A DNA stretch of 64,000 nt from a bacterium (GCA_021787665.1 JAJYLN010000007.1:1-64000); one strand, 5' to 3'; positions 13,605 through 23,619 are shown, counted from the stretch's first letter. Notes: generated from the sequence alone by a model not told the origin. A program made the numbers and translations.

Positions 13605-15089
13605 TCAGTACATGAAGCTCGAGAAATGGGCAAAACTCTGGAGGGGCGTCCACCATACGCCGAACAGGATCGTCGGGACAAGCAAGCTGATGATGATAAG
13701 CGCTGGCACCAATCCCACTCTGACCGGCTGTACGCCCTCCGGCGGCGTCTCGAGGTACATCTTCTTGATGACCCTCGCATAGTAGTACAGCGATACCACC
13801 GTGTTCACAACCGCCACGATGACGAGCCAGTAGAGCCCCTTGTCTATGGCGGCGAGAAACACGACCACCTTGCCGATGAAACCTGCAAAGGGCGGTAAGC
13901 CCGTCAGGGAGAACAGGAACACGGTCATCGCTGCGGAAAGACCGGGAGAAACCTGCGCGAGGCCGCTGTAGTGATCGATGTCCTCGGAGTGGATGCTGTT
14001 GTCAACTATCATGACGATGAAGAATGCGCCCATGTTCATGAAGAAATAGACCGCGAGGTAGAGCAGTACGGCGCTCACCGCCGCCCGTGAGACGATGGAC
14101 AGACCAATCAGCATGTACCCGGCGTGGGCGATACTCGAGTACGCGAGCATTCTCTTGATGTTATTCTGCGGTATCGCAACGATATTCCCGATCGTCATCG
14201 TGAACGCGGCAACGACCGCGACGATCAGCAGCCACCGGATCGGACTCACATTGGCATAGTAGTGGGTCACGCTTACCGAGCTGATGTAGGCCGTGTAGAA
14301 GAACCTCATGATCACAGCGAAGCCGGCTGCCTTCGAGGCGACCGCGAGCAGCGCGGTCACCGGCGTGGGTGCACCCTCATAGACGTCCGGCGCCCACATA
14401 TGCATGGGAACCATGACTATCTTGAACCCGAAACCCGTGAGGACGAAGAGCGTTGCGACATACACCGTAATGCGCGGGTAGCCGTGGTTGATAAAGGCTA
14501 TGAGAATATCTCCGAGGCTGAGAGAATGCGCCATACCGTACAGGAGGGACATGCCGTACAGCATGAACCCGGACGCTATGGAGCCATAGATGATGTACTT
14601 CAGCCCGGCCTCCTTCGAGCGCCGTGCGCCCCTGGTGTACGACACGAGCAGGTACGACATGACGCTGAGCAGTTCCATCGAGAGGTATATCATCAGCAGG
14701 TTCGTCGAGCTCGCCATCAGGGACATACCGATACCGAAGCCGGAGAGAATGGCCACCAGCTCCCAACTCCCCTGCGTATCCTTGAGCTCCCGGGAATCCA
14801 TTGCCATGAGCAGGACGTAGAGCACGGACACGTACGCGATGAGACTGAAAAAGAGGCTGAACGGGTCTATCGTCACCAGGGCATGAAACGCCGTGTTGAG
14901 CGTAAGCCGCTCGTACAGGATCACGGTTGCTGCAGCGGCCCCCAGCATGCCGATGATGCCTATGGAGAAGGCCTCCTTGGCGCCAGACCGCTTCGTCAGC
15001 ATGGCGCCCATGAGCGCGATAAGCGCCGTAAGCGCTGCGATCAGTTCCGGCGCAATCAGGACGAGCGACCTGGTCAGTCCCGTCTGCAT
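13605..15089 (-). CDS. nuoN: complex I subunit NuoN
   Basis: A 494-residue antiporter-like proton-pumping subunit of respiratory complex I, in the inner membrane. It has about 14 helices and the conserved proton_antipo_M core (LMIYLSMELLSVMSYLLVSY, SKEAGLKYIIYGSIASG, FKIVMVPMHMWAPDVYEGAPTPVTALL). The Glu in MELLS of TM5 and the Lys residues of the core are kept. Last gene of the nuo operon; its start overlaps the nuoM stop by one base. Confidence 0.95.
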   Translation of the reverse strand: MQTGLTRSLVLIAPELIAALTALIALMGAMLTKRSGAKEAFSIGIIGMLGAAAATVILYERLTLNTAFHALVTIDPFSLFFSLIAYVSVLYVLLMAMDSRELKDTQGSWELVAILSGFGIGMSLMASSTNLLMIYLSMELLSVMSYLLVSYTRGARRSKEAGLKYIIYGSIASGFMLYGMSLLYGMAHSLSLGDILIAFINHGYPRITVYVATLFVLTGFGFKIVMVPMHMWAPDVYEGAPTPVTALLAVASKAAGFAVIMRFFYTAYISSVSVTHYYANVSPIRWLLIVAVVAAFTMTIGNIVAIPQNNIKRMLAYSSIAHAGYMLIGLSIVSRAAVSAVLLYLAVYFFMNMGAFFIVMIVDNSIHSEDIDHYSGLAQVSPGLSAAMTVFLFSLTGLPPFAGFIGKVVVFLAAIDKGLYWLVIVAVVNTVVSLYYYARVIKKMYLETPPEGVQPVRVGLVPALIIISLLVPTILFGVWWTPLQSFAHFSSFMY

Positions 15090-16588
15090 CAGTGCCCCAC
15101 CATCATCAGCAGCTTCGAGAGCGAGGCGCCGACGAGGTTAAAGAAAGGCATCGGGTAGACGCCGAGGAATAGGGCGATCAGCACGAGCGGCACGAGGGTA
15201 AACAGCTCCCGGCCGTTTATCCGTGCGATGCCACGGTACTTCTCGTTCGGCGGACCAAGGAACACCCTCTGGTACGCCCAGAGGAAATAGCCGGCCGTGA
15301 ATATGACGCCCGTCGCAGAGACGATCACGATCACCGGGTAGACCTTGAACGTACCGAGAAACACCAGCACTTCCCCGATAAACCCGCTCAGTCCGGGTAG
15401 CCCGAGCGATCCCATGAAGGCGAGGCTCGTGATGCCGGCGTACACGGGCATGTACGTGGCGATGCCCCCGAACCCGTTCAGGTCCCTGTGGTGTGCCCTA
15501 TCGTAGATCACGCCCACCAGCAGGAAGAGCATCCCGGTGATGATGCCGTGGTTGAACATCTGCATGAGCGCACCGTTGAAGCCTATGAAGGTCATGGAGG
15601 CAAGGCCGAGTATCACGAAGCCCATGTGGCTCACCGAGGAATAGGCAATCATCTTCTTGAAGTCCGTCTGTGCCATAGCAACGAGGGCGCCGTACACGAT
15701 GTTGATGAGTCCGAGGATGGCAAGGCCGATGGCCGTATAGGCTGCCATGTCCGGGAGCAGCGGGTAACTGATCCTCATGAGACCGTAGGCACCCATCTTC
15801 AGCAACACCCCCGCGAGGATGACGCTGATGGCCGTCGGTGCCTCTACGTGGGCGTCAGGCAACCACGTGTGGAACGGGAACACCGGCACTTTGATGGCGA
15901 AGCCTATGAACAGCGCCACGTACATCGCGAGCCTCACCCAGAACTGCTTTATGAACATGCCCTGGTTCGCCTGGTTCATGAGCGTCACGATATTGAAGGT
16001 GTGGCTACCGGTCGCCGGGTCCGTGCTGTTGAAGTAGAAGGTGAGGATAACCACGAGCATAAGCACGCTGCCAGCGAGGGTGTACAGGAAGAACTTTATG
16101 GCCGCATACTCCCTTCTCGGGCCGCCCCATATGCCGATGAGAAAGTACATGGGAAAGAGCATCAGCTCCCAGAATATATAGAATAGAAAGAAGTCCAGGG
16201 CCATGAATACACCGAACATAGCCGTCACGAGCAAAAGGTACAGCGAGAAATAGGCCTTGTGCGCCTTGTTGATGTTCCACGACGCGAATACCGACAGGAA
16301 GCTCAGCAATCCGGTCAGGACAATCATGGGGGTGCTGATACCGTCCGCCCCGAGATAGTACTGTATATTGAACGCCGTTATCCACGGGTATTTCTCCACG
16401 AACTGAAAGCCGGCGGATGACGCGTCCATCGTACCATACAGGTAGAAGGACAGGACCATGGGGATAAAGGTGAACACGGCCGCTGTCCATCTGATCCATG
16501 TCACCCTTTCCCGCGGCATCAGCAGGATCAGGACGAACCCGATCATCGGTGTAAAGACTATCAAGCTCAACAAATAATTAGACAGCAT
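15089..16588 (-). CDS. nuoM: complex I subunit NuoM
   Basis: A 499-residue membrane subunit of complex I, homologous to Mrp antiporters. Its signatures are YIFWELMLFPMYFLIG, GPRREYAAIKFFLYTLAGSV, FPFHTWLPDAHVEAPTAISV and KMIAYSSVSHMGFVI. The Glu of FWELM (the TM5 proton-pathway Glu) is present. The gene has GAGGAAG before the ATG, follows nuoL after 9 nt and overlaps nuoN by 1 nt. Confidence 0.96.
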   Translation of the reverse strand: MLSNYLLSLIVFTPMIGFVLILLMPRERVTWIRWTAAVFTFIPMVLSFYLYGTMDASSAGFQFVEKYPWITAFNIQYYLGADGISTPMIVLTGLLSFLSVFASWNINKAHKAYFSLYLLLVTAMFGVFMALDFFLFYIFWELMLFPMYFLIGIWGGPRREYAAIKFFLYTLAGSVLMLVVILTFYFNSTDPATGSHTFNIVTLMNQANQGMFIKQFWVRLAMYVALFIGFAIKVPVFPFHTWLPDAHVEAPTAISVILAGVLLKMGAYGLMRISYPLLPDMAAYTAIGLAILGLINIVYGALVAMAQTDFKKMIAYSSVSHMGFVILGLASMTFIGFNGALMQMFNHGIITGMLFLLVGVIYDRAHHRDLNGFGGIATYMPVYAGITSLAFMGSLGLPGLSGFIGEVLVFLGTFKVYPVIVIVSATGVIFTAGYFLWAYQRVFLGPPNEKYRGIARINGRELFTLVPLVLIALFLGVYPMPFFNLVGASLSKLLMMVGH

Positions 16589-16597
16589 CTCTTCCTC

Positions 16598-18604
16598 CTA
16601 TAATAGAACAAGCGAGAGTAGTATGGCCATACCTATGACAGCGACGATAAGATAGTTCTGCACGAGGCCGTTCTGGAGCTTCCGCAGCACTGCACCGGCA
16701 GAAACGATACCGTCTCCAACCGCGTTCACCGCGCCGTCGACGACTACCCTGTCGAACGCGCCCTCAAAGTCCGCGAGCCTCCTGCCGAGCCGTGCCGTGC
16801 CGTTCACGGTACCATCTATGATGCGCGCATCGAACACCCCCAGCAGGTCCTTGAGCCCCATGAGGCCACCCACGATATACTTCTGGTAGAACTCGTCCAC
16901 GTAATACTTGTTCAGCAGCCACCGGTAGGCAGTGTTGTACTTCTCTGCCATTATGGCGGGCAACTCCGTCCTCACCCCGTACAAATAGTACGCGAAACCG
17001 ATACCGGAGAAGGCGGCAAGCACGGAAACACCCATGAGCGTCCACTCGAGCGATACCGAGCCCTCCGGCAGCCTCACCCCTGACGCAAACACCGGTGCCA
17101 GGAACTGTGCAAACACGTTGTGCACGCCAAAAATCGCCGGCATACCGATATAGCCGCCGATCGCGGACAGGATGGCGAGTATGATGAGCGGTATCGTCAT
17201 CGTCTTCGGAGATTCGTGCACGTGCTCCGCAGTATGGTGGTCCATCCTGGGATTGCCGTAGAAAGTCAGTATCACGAGCCTCGTCATGTAGAACGCGGTG
17301 AGCACAGCCGCCACGACGCCGAGCAGCCATACGAACGTGCCACCGTACGGGCTGATGTAGGCATGGTACAGGATGTCGTCCTTGCTGAAGAACCCCGCGA
17401 AACCGGGAACACCCATGATAGCGAGACTGGCTATGACGAAGGTCGTGGTGGTGATGGGCATCTTGCTGGACAGCCCCCCCATCTTCCGTATGTCCTGCTC
17501 TCCGGACATCGCATGGATGACACTGCCGGAGCCCAGAAACAGGAGTGCCTTGAAAAAGGCGTGCGTCATGAGGTGAAATATGCCGGCACCAAACGCACCC
17601 ACACCCACCCCGATGAACATGTACCCGAGCTGGCTGACCGTGGAGTATGCGAGTACCTTTTTTATGTCGTTCTGCACGAGCCCGATGGTGGCCGCGAAAA
17701 AGGCGGTCAGTGCACCGACGATGGCTATCACCCGAAGCGCGTCCGGCGCCAGGGCATACAGGAAGTTCATCCGCGCTACCATGTAGACGCCTGCGGTAAC
17801 CATCGTGGCAGCATGGATAAGGGCGCTGACCGGTGTCGGGCCGGCCATGGCGTCCGGCAGCCACACGTAGAGGGGTATCTGTGCAGACTTCCCGGTAGCA
17901 CCGACGAAGAGCATGATCCCGACTGCCGTCAGTATCGCGGGAGAGACGAGACCTATGTTGGACTTTATCACGCCGAAGTCGAGCGACCATGTCCCGGTCC
18001 TGACACCGACCGCCGTGAACAGGAGCATGAAGCCTACGATAAAGCCGAAGTCGCCGATCCTGTTCACCACGAACGCCTTCATGCCGGCCTTCGCGTTTTC
18101 GATCTTCTCGAACCAGAACCCGATTAGAAGATAGGAGCAAAGCCCCACGCCTTCCCAGCCGACGAACATCAGGAGGATGCTGTTGGAGAGCACGAGCAGG
18201 AGCATCGCGAACGCAAACAAGTTCAGGAAGCCAAAGTACCTCGAATACCGCTTGTCCCCGTGCATATAGCCAACGGAGTAGAGGTGTATGACAGAGCCGA
18301 CCCCGCTCACGATAAGGGCCATGACCACGGACAGTGGATCTACGAGGAATGACAGCCCCACCCTGAACCCCTGGAGTCCTATCCATGTATAGACCGTATC
18401 GATGAACTGCCGCTGACCTGGCGGCAGGGAAACGATGTGCAGGTAAGCGATCACGGACAGGACGAACGAGGTCGCGATCGTGCCGATCGCAATCGTATGC
18501 GTGACAGGCCTCGGCAGTCTGCTCCCAATCAGGAGGTTTACCATTGCGCCGGTCAATGGCAGCAGGGGAATCAACCAAATACAATGCTCGATGCATGGAT
18601 ACAT
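16598..18604 (-). CDS. nuoL: complex I subunit NuoL
   Basis: A 668-residue distal proton-pumping subunit with about 16 helices. The antiporter core shows SVIHLYSVGYMHGD, FVGWEGVGLCSYLLIGFW, QIPLYVWLPDAMAGPTPVSALIHAATMV and KVLAYSTVSQLGYMF. The long C-terminal part (from about 500) corresponds to the lateral helix HL, plus a hydrophobic end helix. AGGAGGCTTCA precedes the ATG. Located between nuoK and nuoM in the standard order. Confidence 0.96.
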   Translation of the reverse strand: MYPCIEHCIWLIPLLPLTGAMVNLLIGSRLPRPVTHTIAIGTIATSFVLSVIAYLHIVSLPPGQRQFIDTVYTWIGLQGFRVGLSFLVDPLSVVMALIVSGVGSVIHLYSVGYMHGDKRYSRYFGFLNLFAFAMLLLVLSNSILLMFVGWEGVGLCSYLLIGFWFEKIENAKAGMKAFVVNRIGDFGFIVGFMLLFTAVGVRTGTWSLDFGVIKSNIGLVSPAILTAVGIMLFVGATGKSAQIPLYVWLPDAMAGPTPVSALIHAATMVTAGVYMVARMNFLYALAPDALRVIAIVGALTAFFAATIGLVQNDIKKVLAYSTVSQLGYMFIGVGVGAFGAGIFHLMTHAFFKALLFLGSGSVIHAMSGEQDIRKMGGLSSKMPITTTTFVIASLAIMGVPGFAGFFSKDDILYHAYISPYGGTFVWLLGVVAAVLTAFYMTRLVILTFYGNPRMDHHTAEHVHESPKTMTIPLIILAILSAIGGYIGMPAIFGVHNVFAQFLAPVFASGVRLPEGSVSLEWTLMGVSVLAAFSGIGFAYYLYGVRTELPAIMAEKYNTAYRWLLNKYYVDEFYQKYIVGGLMGLKDLLGVFDARIIDGTVNGTARLGRRLADFEGAFDRVVVDGAVNAVGDGIVSAGAVLRKLQNGLVQNYLIVAVIGMAILLSLVLL

Positions 18605-18617
18605 TGAAGCCTCCTCC

Positions 18618-18932
18618 CTAACCTTTCATGGTATCTTCTTTGTCCAGGTCTATGGTCCTCGTGACCTTGTAGATCGAGATCACGATCGCGAGGGCCACGG
18701 CGACCTCTGCCGCTGCGATCACGATCGAGAACAGCGCAAAGACCTGGCCGACGACTCCAGCATCCGTGAACTTCGAGAACGCCACGAGGTTGATGTTCGC
18801 CGCGTTCAGCATGAGCTCCACGCCCATCAGCACGGCGATAGCGTTCTTCCTGGTCAGCACGCCAAAGACCCCGATGGAAAACAGTATGCCGGAAAGTATG
18901 AGGTAGTCCGTCAATGTTACAGCAGGGGCCAT
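18618..18932 (-). CDS. nuoK: complex I subunit NuoK
   Basis: A 104-residue membrane subunit with three helices. It contains GVFGVLTRKNAIAVLMGVELMLNAANINLVAF; the two buried Glu residues of the family lie in GVELM and in the third helix (AAAEVAVALAIV). These form part of the E-channel proton path. It starts 3 nt after nuoJ. Confidence 0.95.
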   Translation of the reverse strand: MAPAVTLTDYLILSGILFSIGVFGVLTRKNAIAVLMGVELMLNAANINLVAFSKFTDAGVVGQVFALFSIVIAAAEVAVALAIVISIYKVTRTIDLDKEDTMKG

Positions 18933-18935
18933 AGC

Positions 18936-19508
18936 CTATGCATCCTTCCTCTCAAGGCCGGCGCCACGCTTGTCCCGGTCCTTCCTTTCCTTCCCTACGC
19001 GTAGCTCGGACCTGATCAGATATGCCGCACCTACCATGGCGAGGACCAGGAGCACGGACGCGAGCTCGAACGGGAGCAGATAGTCTGTCATGAGCAGGGT
19101 GCCGATCGGCCGGGTGGTGGGAATGCTTGCCTTGTATCCTATTAACCGCCACGGCACCTGCCTGATAGCGTAATAGATAATCGTGAAGGTGACGATCGCG
19201 CTGATGGTCCCCATCACCAGCGTACCGAGCCTGTTGAATATGTCCACGCTATAGGAGTTGTGCGTCAGCATGACCCCGAACACGATGAGGATCATCACCC
19301 CACCGATGTAGATGAGCACCTGCGTGACGCCGACGAAGTCGGCCCCGAGCAGAATGTAGATGCCCGCAACGCCGAACAGCGTAAAAAACAGTGCGAACGC
19401 AGACTGCACGATGTTGCGGAGCAGAACGACGAGCAGCGCGGACGCTATCGTCATGGCTGCAAAGAAATAGAAGAACAGCAAATGTACCGTGGATGGTACG
19501 GCGCTCAT
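18936..19508 (-). CDS. nuoJ: complex I subunit NuoJ
   Basis: A 190-residue membrane subunit with five helices. Typical stretches are FALFFTLFGVAGIYILLGADFVG and QVLIYIGGVMILIVFGVMLT; the TM3 region with GGVMILIVF is the pi-bulge helix of the E-channel. It starts inside the nuoI stop (4-nt overlap). The C-terminus is unusually charged (VGKERKDRDKRGAGLERKD). Confidence 0.94.
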   Translation of the reverse strand: MSAVPSTVHLLFFYFFAAMTIASALLVVLLRNIVQSAFALFFTLFGVAGIYILLGADFVGVTQVLIYIGGVMILIVFGVMLTHNSYSVDIFNRLGTLVMGTISAIVTFTIIYYAIRQVPWRLIGYKASIPTTRPIGTLLMTDYLLPFELASVLLVLAMVGAAYLIRSELRVGKERKDRDKRGAGLERKDA

Positions 19509-19987
19509 CCCACCGCTCCTTTCGTTTCTTTTCCCTCACTGGCTGCCGCCGGCTTCTTCTCTGCCGGCTTCGGCTCGCCAAGGCCGAAGTGCGAGACAAG
19601 ACCCTCCCGTGAGTAGCTGGAGAACTCGTACTTTTTCTCGAAGTAGAGGCATTGATCGACCGGGCAGGCTTCGACACAGAGACCGCAGTAGATACACCTC
19701 GCGTTGTCGATATCGAAGACGACCGGCCTGAGCTTCTTGTTCTCGTCCCTTACCGTCTTGAGCACTATCGCATCGACCGGACATATCCTCGCACACGCCG
19801 TACAGCCGGTGCATATGTTGATGTCGACAAACAGCTTGCCCCTGAACCTGTCGGACGGCTCCCGCCTGACCTCTGGATACTGCTGCGTGACCTCGCTCCC
19901 GGGCTTCACGCCATATCGAAGCGTGATACGCATCCCGGCCAGGACGGACTTTACGGAGCTGAACATTCTTTTCATATACCCCCACAT
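19505..19987 (-). CDS. nuoI: complex I subunit NuoI (two 4Fe-4S clusters)
   Basis: A 160-residue peripheral subunit carrying clusters N6a and N6b on the path to N2. Two full ferredoxin motifs are present: Cys59-x2-Cys62-x2-Cys65-x3-Cys69-Pro and Cys98-x2-Cys101-x2-Cys104-x3-Cys108-Pro. After the second motif the family's YEFSSYSRE sequence appears, then a Lys/Pro/Ala/Glu-rich tail of ~20 residues that is not part of the fold. A later start at 19975 is possible. In complexes without NuoEFG this subunit is a plausible docking point for a ferredoxin-like donor. Confidence 0.95.
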   Translation of the reverse strand: MWGYMKRMFSSVKSVLAGMRITLRYGVKPGSEVTQQYPEVRREPSDRFRGKLFVDINICTGCTACARICPVDAIVLKTVRDENKKLRPVVFDIDNARCIYCGLCVEACPVDQCLYFEKKYEFSSYSREGLVSHFGLGEPKPAEKKPAAASEGKETKGAVG

Positions 19988-19997
19988 CGCCCGGCCC

Positions 19998-21116
19998 TCA
20001 ATGCGCGTATAGTCCAGCGATAAGATCGTAGACGCCCTTGCCGTGGAACGCCAGCACCCATATGCTCGCGCCGATGAGGTTGAAGAACGCGATCGGCGTG
20101 AGGTATTTCCAGCATAGGTCCATAAGCTGGTCTACGCGTAGCCTGGGGAGTGTCCACCTGATCCACATCATGACATAGATGAGAAGGAACACCTTCCCGA
20201 AGAAAACCGCTACCTCAAGCAGCTCCCTCAGCCACACGGGCATCGCGAGCCCGCCTATGAACGGCACCTGCCAGCCCCCGAGGAAGAGTGTCGTAGCCAG
20301 GGCGCTCACGACAAACATGTCCCCGTACTCCGCCATAAAGAAGAACGCGAAACGCATGCCGGTGTACTCCGTATGATAGCCTGCAACGATCTCGGACTCC
20401 GCCTCTGGAATATCGAAGGGCGTCCTGTTCACCTCGGCTATGGCGGCTATGAAGTACACGAAGAACGCGAGCAGCGTAAATGGGTTGTTGAACAACAGCC
20501 AGCGGAAAATGCCCAGGCCGCCAGCCTGGCAGCCGATGATGTCCTTCATATCGAGCGACGCCGGTACGATCACCGCGGCGAGCAGAGAAAGCACGATCGG
20601 TATCTCATAGCTGATAATCTGAGCGACCGCACGCATACCTCCGAACAGCGACCACTTGTTGTTCGAGCCCCATGACCCCATAAGTATCGCCATGGAGACT
20701 ACGGACGAGATAGCAATGATATAAAGGACCCCGACGTTGAGGTCCGCCACGTACACATGCTCGCTGTACGACAGGGGCACGAACGCAGCGAATGATGCGG
20801 TAAAAACGATATACGGGGCCAAGACGAACAGCCATCGGTCCGCATAGAAGGGAATGATGTCCTCCTTGAGCAACAGCTTCACGCCATCCGCCACGAACTG
20901 CAGGAGCCCGTACGGCCCTACCCTGTTAGGCCCTATTCTGGCCTGGATGTCACCGGCCACCTTCCTCTCCGCGTACGTAGCGAACCCCTCGTACAGCAGC
21001 ACGATGCCGAGTACGATCAGCGCGGACGCGAGCATGATGGCGACGGTAACCAGCAGACGTACCAGCGGGCCCGCATTCCCGAGCGATGTCACTATATCTC
21101 TGACAAGACCTATCAT
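19998..21116 (-). CDS. nuoH: complex I subunit NuoH
   Basis: A 372-residue membrane subunit with eight or nine helices that forms the quinone chamber with NuoB and NuoD. Signatures are ERKVAGDIQARIGPNRVGP, AEVNRTPFDIPEAESEIVAGYHTEYTG split around the loop, and IRWTLPRLRVDQLM. It overlaps the nuoD stop by 4 nt (ATGA). Confidence 0.96.
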   Translation of the reverse strand: MIGLVRDIVTSLGNAGPLVRLLVTVAIMLASALIVLGIVLLYEGFATYAERKVAGDIQARIGPNRVGPYGLLQFVADGVKLLLKEDIIPFYADRWLFVLAPYIVFTASFAAFVPLSYSEHVYVADLNVGVLYIIAISSVVSMAILMGSWGSNNKWSLFGGMRAVAQIISYEIPIVLSLLAAVIVPASLDMKDIIGCQAGGLGIFRWLLFNNPFTLLAFFVYFIAAIAEVNRTPFDIPEAESEIVAGYHTEYTGMRFAFFFMAEYGDMFVVSALATTLFLGGWQVPFIGGLAMPVWLRELLEVAVFFGKVFLLIYVMMWIRWTLPRLRVDQLMDLCWKYLTPIAFFNLIGASIWVLAFHGKGVYDLIAGLYAH

Positions 21117-22231
21117 CTGTCGATCTCCGGCAGGATGATATCCAAGCTCCCGATGATCGCGACAAGGTCTGCTATCATGACGCCCTTCCCGAGCTTCGGG
21201 ACTATACTGAGGGTTGCGAACGACGGTGCCCTGATCCTGAGTCGGTATGGCTTCGTAGAGCCATCGCTGATAAGATAGAACCCAAGTTCGCCCCGGGGGT
21301 TCTCCGCACGCACATAGACCTCCCCGGCCGGCGGCTTCAATACCTTCGGCACCTTCGCGGTATGGTCACCTGGCTCGAGCATTGCCAGACACTGCCTGAC
21401 GATCTTTGCGGACTGCTCCATCTCGTATATGCGCATCATGTACCGGTCCCACGCATCGCCGGTACTACCCATCTCGCCCCTGCCGACCGGGACTTCGAAG
21501 TCGAGCTCGCCGTAGACAAGATAGGGCTCATCCCTCCTGAGGTCCCATGGTATGCCGGATGCCCTGAGGTTCGGCCCGGTAATGCCGTAGTCGAAGGCAT
21601 CCTCCGGACGTATGACGGCGATGTCCGCGAGCCTCTTGATAAAGATCGAGTTGTACGATATCAGATCGTTGTACTCTTTTATCTTCGGCGGGAAATAATC
21701 GAGAAACTCTCTCGCCTTTTCTATAAAGCCTCCCGGGATGTCCTGCGATACGCCGCCGATACGAATATAGTTGTACGTCAGCCTTGCGCCGCACGCCATC
21801 TCGAACAAGTCGTTGATAAATTCTCTCTCCCGTATGCCGAACAGGAACGGCGTGAACGCACCCATGTCTGCCGATAGGGACCCGAACGCTATGAGGTGGC
21901 TCGAGATCCTGTTCAACTCGGCCATGATCACCCGTATGATCTGCGCCCTGCGGGGCACCTCAATACCGAGCAGCCTCTCTACGGTCATTGCATACGCCAG
22001 GTTGCAGTTCATGGAGGCCAGGTAGTCGAGCCTGTCCGTGAACGGCGTGAACTGCGGATAGGTGACCCTCTCCGCTATCTTCTCGAGCCCCCGGTGCAGA
22101 TACCCGATGTACGGCTTTATGCTGCTCAACACCTCGCCGTCCGTCTTTACGAGCAGTCGGAGCACGCCGTGCGTGCTCGGGTGCTGGGGACCCATGCTTA
22201 CCTGCATGAATTTTTCGTCGGCGCCGGCCAT
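21113..22231 (-). CDS. nuoD: complex I subunit NuoD (49-kDa)
   Basis: A 372-residue peripheral subunit related to the NiFe-hydrogenase large subunit; it lines the quinone site. It has MGPQHPSTHGVLRL near the start (the conserved His pair of the quinone pocket), GYLHRGLEKIAE, and the C-terminal SDGSTKPYRLRIRAPSF and DLVAIIGSLDIILPEIDR. The start at ATG 22231 lies 1 nt after the nuoC stop; more upstream in-frame codons would run into nuoC. It is a separate gene, not fused to nuoC. Confidence 0.95.
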   Translation of the reverse strand: MAGADEKFMQVSMGPQHPSTHGVLRLLVKTDGEVLSSIKPYIGYLHRGLEKIAERVTYPQFTPFTDRLDYLASMNCNLAYAMTVERLLGIEVPRRAQIIRVIMAELNRISSHLIAFGSLSADMGAFTPFLFGIREREFINDLFEMACGARLTYNYIRIGGVSQDIPGGFIEKAREFLDYFPPKIKEYNDLISYNSIFIKRLADIAVIRPEDAFDYGITGPNLRASGIPWDLRRDEPYLVYGELDFEVPVGRGEMGSTGDAWDRYMMRIYEMEQSAKIVRQCLAMLEPGDHTAKVPKVLKPPAGEVYVRAENPRGELGFYLISDGSTKPYRLRIRAPSFATLSIVPKLGKGVMIADLVAIIGSLDIILPEIDR

Positions 22232-22232
22232 C

Positions 22233-22706
22233 CTAGACGTCCCACGTGTGGTAGCGCTTCGGATAAACATAATCCTTGCGCAGAGGGTATCCTTCCCAGT
22301 CCTCGGGCATGAGTATCCGCCTCAGGTCCGGGTGTCCGTCGAACACGACCCCGAGCAAATCGTAGGCCTCCCGTTCGTACCATGCCGCCACCGGCCAGAC
22401 TGTCCCGACCGTCCGCACATGCGGGGAACCCCTATCGAGCTCCACCTTGAGCACGATCGTGTGTCTCTGCCTCATCGAGCCGAGGTGATAGACGACAGCC
22501 ATCTTACCCTTTTCCTGCATGTCCACAGCGCTGAGGCAGATGAGCGAAAGAAACTCCAGCTCTTCCGCTTTCTTGAGAAAATCGCACACCTCCACGATTG
22601 CTTGATGTCCCACGACGATGGATGGAGGTAAGGTGTTCTCCTGGAACTGCTGGATCGCGGAGCCGAACCTGCCGGACAATATCTCGTAGATCTTCTTCGC
22701 TTCCAT
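22233..22706 (-). CDS. nuoC: complex I subunit NuoC (30-kDa)
   Basis: A 157-residue peripheral subunit. The C-terminal signature appears as ERE(A)YDLLGVVFDGHPDLRRILMPEDWEGYPLRKDY. The start is the ATG at 22706, which overlaps the nuoB stop (TGATG); the longer open frame upstream is nuoB coding sequence in another frame. The N-terminal region (~1-60) is variable, as is usual for this subunit. Confidence 0.94.
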   Translation of the reverse strand: MEAKKIYEILSGRFGSAIQQFQENTLPPSIVVGHQAIVEVCDFLKKAEELEFLSLICLSAVDMQEKGKMAVVYHLGSMRQRHTIVLKVELDRGSPHVRTVGTVWPVAAWYEREAYDLLGVVFDGHPDLRRILMPEDWEGYPLRKDYVYPKRYHTWDV

Positions 22707-23191
22707 CACTTCCTCACCAGGTTCTTCTTCTCCATGATCTTTTCCTGGAGCTTCATGATGCCCTCTATCAGGGCCTCCGGCCTCGGCGGGCACCCCGGGA
22801 CGTAGACATCCACCGGGATGATCCTGTCCACCCCCTTCAGCACCGCGTAGGAGTCTTTATAGAACGGGCCCCCGGTGTTCGCACAGCTCCCCATCGCGAT
22901 AACATACTTGGGGGAGGGCATCTGGTCATACAGCCGCTTCACCCTGTCGGCCATCATGTGCGTGATCGTGCCTGCCACGATCATGAGATCGGACTGGCGT
23001 GGCGTAGCCCTGAACACGGCGCCGAAACGGTCGAGGTCATACCGGGACGCGCCGGTCTGCATGAGCTCTATGCCGCAGCACGCCGTGGCGAACAGCATGT
23101 ACCACAGCGACGACTTCTGGGACCAGTTGAGAAATTTATCAACGGTGGTGAAGAGTATATTGTCCGGTAACCTGTCTTCCAATGCGCCCAT
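22706..23191 (-). CDS. nuoB: complex I subunit NuoB (N2 cluster)
   Basis: A 161-residue subunit holding the terminal 4Fe-4S cluster N2 that reduces quinone. The four ligands are Cys38-Cys39 (ATACCGIE), Cys103 (MGSCANTGG) and Cys134 ([10 protein letters not shown]). It overlaps nuoA by one base and nuoC by one base. Confidence 0.96.
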   Translation of the reverse strand: MGALEDRLPDNILFTTVDKFLNWSQKSSLWYMLFATACCGIELMQTGASRYDLDRFGAVFRATPRQSDLMIVAGTITHMMADRVKRLYDQMPSPKYVIAMGSCANTGGPFYKDSYAVLKGVDRIIPVDVYVPGCPPRPEALIEGIMKLQEKIMEKKNLVRK

Positions 23192-23589
23192 TACTCGTCC
23201 CCTTCACCTTCTTCCTGAAGATTACCGAGGTCCTTGATCCAGTCGAGGTCACCCATCTTCCACACATAGGCGAAGCCGACCAGCAGCACTCCCATAAAAA
23301 TAAGGACGTCCCAGAAGGCTATCCAGCCCATAGATCGAAACACCACGGCCCAGGGGAACAGGAACACCACCTCGACATCGAATATGACGAAGATAAGCGC
23401 TATCACATAGAAGCGGACGTTGAACGTGATCCAACTGTGCCCGATCGGCTCTTCACCGCACTCGTAGTTGCTCATTTTTATAAGGTTCGGGTCTGCGGGC
23501 CGCACGAGCCTTCCCAGAAGCAGGGTGACTGCGACAAAAACGGTGCCGAGCGTCAAAAAGACGAAAACATTCGAGAAATTAATCAACAT
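23191..23589 (-). CDS. nuoA: complex I subunit NuoA
   Basis: A 132-residue membrane subunit with three helices, first gene of the operon. It carries the family signatures YECGEEPIG and [13 protein letters not shown] in TM2. The order nuoA-B-C-D-H-I-J-K-L-M-N follows without nuoE, nuoF or nuoG. Confidence 0.95.
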   Translation of the reverse strand: MLINFSNVFVFLTLGTVFVAVTLLLGRLVRPADPNLIKMSNYECGEEPIGHSWITFNVRFYVIALIFVIFDVEVVFLFPWAVVFRSMGWIAFWDVLIFMGVLLVGFAYVWKMGDLDWIKDLGNLQEEGEGDE

Positions 23590-23619
23590 ACCTGTTTCAC
23601 CTGTATACTGTATACGCTT

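Noticed and set aside
16764-18596. 610-codon frame overlapping nuoL on the same strand
   Set aside because: Out-of-frame shadow of nuoL; low-complexity Arg/His/Gly-rich translation with no family features.
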